From an uncultured Selenomonadaceae bacterium (GTDB lineage Bacteria; Bacillota; Negativicutes; Selenomonadales; Selenomonadaceae), in assembly GCA_905236325.1 (NCBI GenBank), contig CAJOPJ010000064.1, positions 1-7,023 of the forward strand: DNA of 7,023 nucleotides, read 5' to 3'. Positions 5,754-7,023 of this stretch are shown here, piece after piece (the stretch's first letter is position 1; each line of letters begins with the position of its first letter). The notes beneath the pieces were generated by a model. That model had not been told where the DNA came from. It did not search any database and was given only the letters and a program-made list of their open reading frames with translations. A program made the position numbers and the translations under genes.

Positions 5754-7023
5754 ATGCTTAAAGAAACTTACAATGTTACCGGAATGACTTGTTCGGCTTG
5801 TAGTGCCAGAGTTGAAAAAGCCGTTGCAAAAATTGTAGGCAGCGAAAATGTCAGCGTAAATTTACTGACCAATTCAATGCAAGTTCAGCGCAATGAAAAT
5901 ATTCCTGCCAACAAAATAATTTCGGCAGTTGAAAATGCAGGTTACGGCGCGTCATTGAAAAATAATAAAAATCCTGCAGAAGAAAATTTGCAAAAAAATC
6001 CTGTCGCAAATGAAATTTCTGAAATGAAATTCAGGTTGAAATGGTCGATATTTTTTTTAATTCCGACAATTTATATCGCAATGCACAATATGTTGCCGTT
6101 TCCTGTGCCAAAAATAATTTCAAATTTGTTTGACGGCGCGGAAAACGCAATAACTTTTACATTCGCGCAGTTTTTATTGATTCTGCCAATTATGTATCTG
6201 AACAGAAAATATTATATAAATGGCTTAAAAAATTTAATAAAATTATCGCCAAACATGGACAGTTTAGTTGGTTTAGGTTCAATGGCGGCGGCAATTTTCG
6301 GCGCGTTTGCTGTCTTTAGAATCGGTCAAGGACTTGGCATTGGAAATTTAAATTTAGTTGCGGAATACAGCCAGAATTTGTACTTTGAATCGGCAGGAAT
6401 GATTGTAACTTTAATCACAGTCGGAAAATTTTTTGAAGCGCGAGCAAAAAGTAAAACTACAAAAGCAGTAGAAAAATTGATAAATCTTGCACCGAAAACT
6501 GCAAATATTTTAAAAAATGGCGAAGAAATTAAAATTCCTGTCGAAAATTTGCAAATTGGTGACGAAATTTTAGTCAGACCAGGCGAAATTTTTTCAGCGG
6601 ACGGAATTATTTTTGAAGGCGAAACTTCAGTTGACGAAAGCACAATAACCGGCGAAAGTCTGCCTGTAAATAAATTTGTCGGCGATAAAGTCACAAGCGG
6701 AACGATAAATCAAAGCGGTTTTGTAAAATTCCGCGCGGAAAAAGTCGGCGAAGATACCGCAATAAAAAAAATAATTGCGTTGGTCGAAGAAGCAAGCGCA
6801 AGTAAAGCACCAATTGCACAATTAGCAGATAAAATTTCAGGATTTTTTGTGCCTGTTGTAATTTTTTTAGCAATTTTTGCAGGAATTTTTTGGATTTTGA
6901 ATGGCGCGACAGTCGAATTTGCATTTTCAATAGCAATTTCAATTTTAGTAATAAGTTGTCCGTGCGCATTGGGACTTGCAACACCTGTTGCAATAATGGT
7001 CGGTACAGGCAAAGGCGCGGAAA
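5754..7023 (+). CDS. copA: Copper-type P1B ATPase (CopA-like), N-terminal 423 residues; gene cut by the right window edge
   Basis: The predicted role is ATP-driven export of Cu(I) across the cytoplasmic membrane. The frame is open from ATG 5754 to the window end. One heavy-metal-binding domain with GMTCSAC (C13, C16) occupies about residues 3-70, followed by a polar linker to about 92. Four membrane segments come next, including SPNMDSLVGLGS and LYFESAGMIVTLITVGKFFEA. The actuator domain has TGES at 299-302. SKAPIAQLADKISGFFVP and the next membrane pair contain the metal site CPC (C402, P403, C404), followed by MVGTGKGAE. The P domain (DKTGT) and nucleotide-binding domain lie beyond the edge. 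CPC with this HMA motif fits Cu(I)/Ag(I) rather than Zn or Cd. The PGEKIPVDG actuator turn reads PGEIFSADG here (276-284). No clear Shine-Dalgarno is seen, and the 4-base gap to ccmC suggests coupling. Confidence 0.95.
   Translation, partial: MLKETYNVTGMTCSACSARVEKAVAKIVGSENVSVNLLTNSMQVQRNENIPANKIISAVENAGYGASLKNNKNPAEENLQKNPVANEISEMKFRLKWSIFFLIPTIYIAMHNMLPFPVPKIISNLFDGAENAITFTFAQFLLILPIMYLNRKYYINGLKNLIKLSPNMDSLVGLGSMAAAIFGAFAVFRIGQGLGIGNLNLVAEYSQNLYFESAGMIVTLITVGKFFEARAKSKTTKAVEKLINLAPKTANILKNGEEIKIPVENLQIGDEILVRPGEIFSADGIIFEGETSVDESTITGESLPVNKFVGDKVTSGTINQSGFVKFRAEKVGEDTAIKKIIALVEEASASKAPIAQLADKISGFFVPVVIFLAIFAGIFWILNGATVEFAFSIAISILVISCPCALGLATPVAIMVGTGKGAE

Noticed and set aside
6326..7012. 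Several overlapping minus-strand frames of 64-122 codons
   Set aside because: They are antisense to the copA frame, which carries TGES, CPC and other ATPase motifs throughout. Their overlap with each other is typical of AT-rich antisense shadows.
5750..7023. copA-like gene considered as a broken gene
   Set aside because: The frame is uninterrupted to the last base and ends mid-domain at the window edge, so the truncation is an artefact of the window.

Overview
The window reads as an ordinary bacterial chromosome segment that is AT-rich but uses many GGC, GCG and CGC codons. It has Shine-Dalgarno sites and sigma70-type promoters. A secreted plant-glycan hydrolase, a class I ketol-acid reductoisomerase (KARI) and Ccm-type haem-handling membrane proteins together fit a gut or rumen anaerobe. 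A diderm Firmicute of the Negativicutes type is my leading guess. That is inference from gene style only; no taxonomic marker settles it.

Layout. Positions 1-762 (minus strand) hold the first 254 codons of ilvC, cut by the left edge. Positions 763-872 are a compact divergent control region. It contains a good ilvC promoter, a weak candidate promoter for the rightward gene, and a 13-bp near-perfect inverted repeat. The right arm of that repeat covers most of the ribosome binding site of the next gene. Positions 873-4298 (plus) encode a 1141-residue exported GH78-type alpha-L-rhamnosidase with its catalytic motifs intact. A strong extended -10 promoter begins five bases after its stop codon and drives a tRNA-Pro(CGG) at 4342-4418, followed by a rho-independent terminator at 4438-4462. 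From 4481 to the right edge runs a tight three-gene unit: ccmB (TTG start), ccmC, and the first 423 codons of a copper-type P1B ATPase (copA-like). Gaps in this unit are 9 and 4 bases. The copA reading frame is open to the window end.

How the genes relate. IlvC is a biosynthetic enzyme for valine, isoleucine and leucine. The rhamnosidase is catabolic and exported. They share only the control region, and no common pathway is evident. CcmB and CcmC are haem-trafficking parts of System I cytochrome c maturation. Their coupling to a copper ATPase suggests a module for metallocofactor or envelope redox-protein maturation. No ccmA, ccmD, ccmE or ccmF lies in the window, and the ccmB end of the unit is closed off by the tRNA terminator.

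I do not see a new defence system, mobile element, CRISPR array or other undescribed machine here. The most useful leads are the repeat that could sequester the rhamnosidase ribosome binding site, the absence of promoter space and of ccmA in front of ccmB, and a U-C mismatch in the tRNA acceptor stem.
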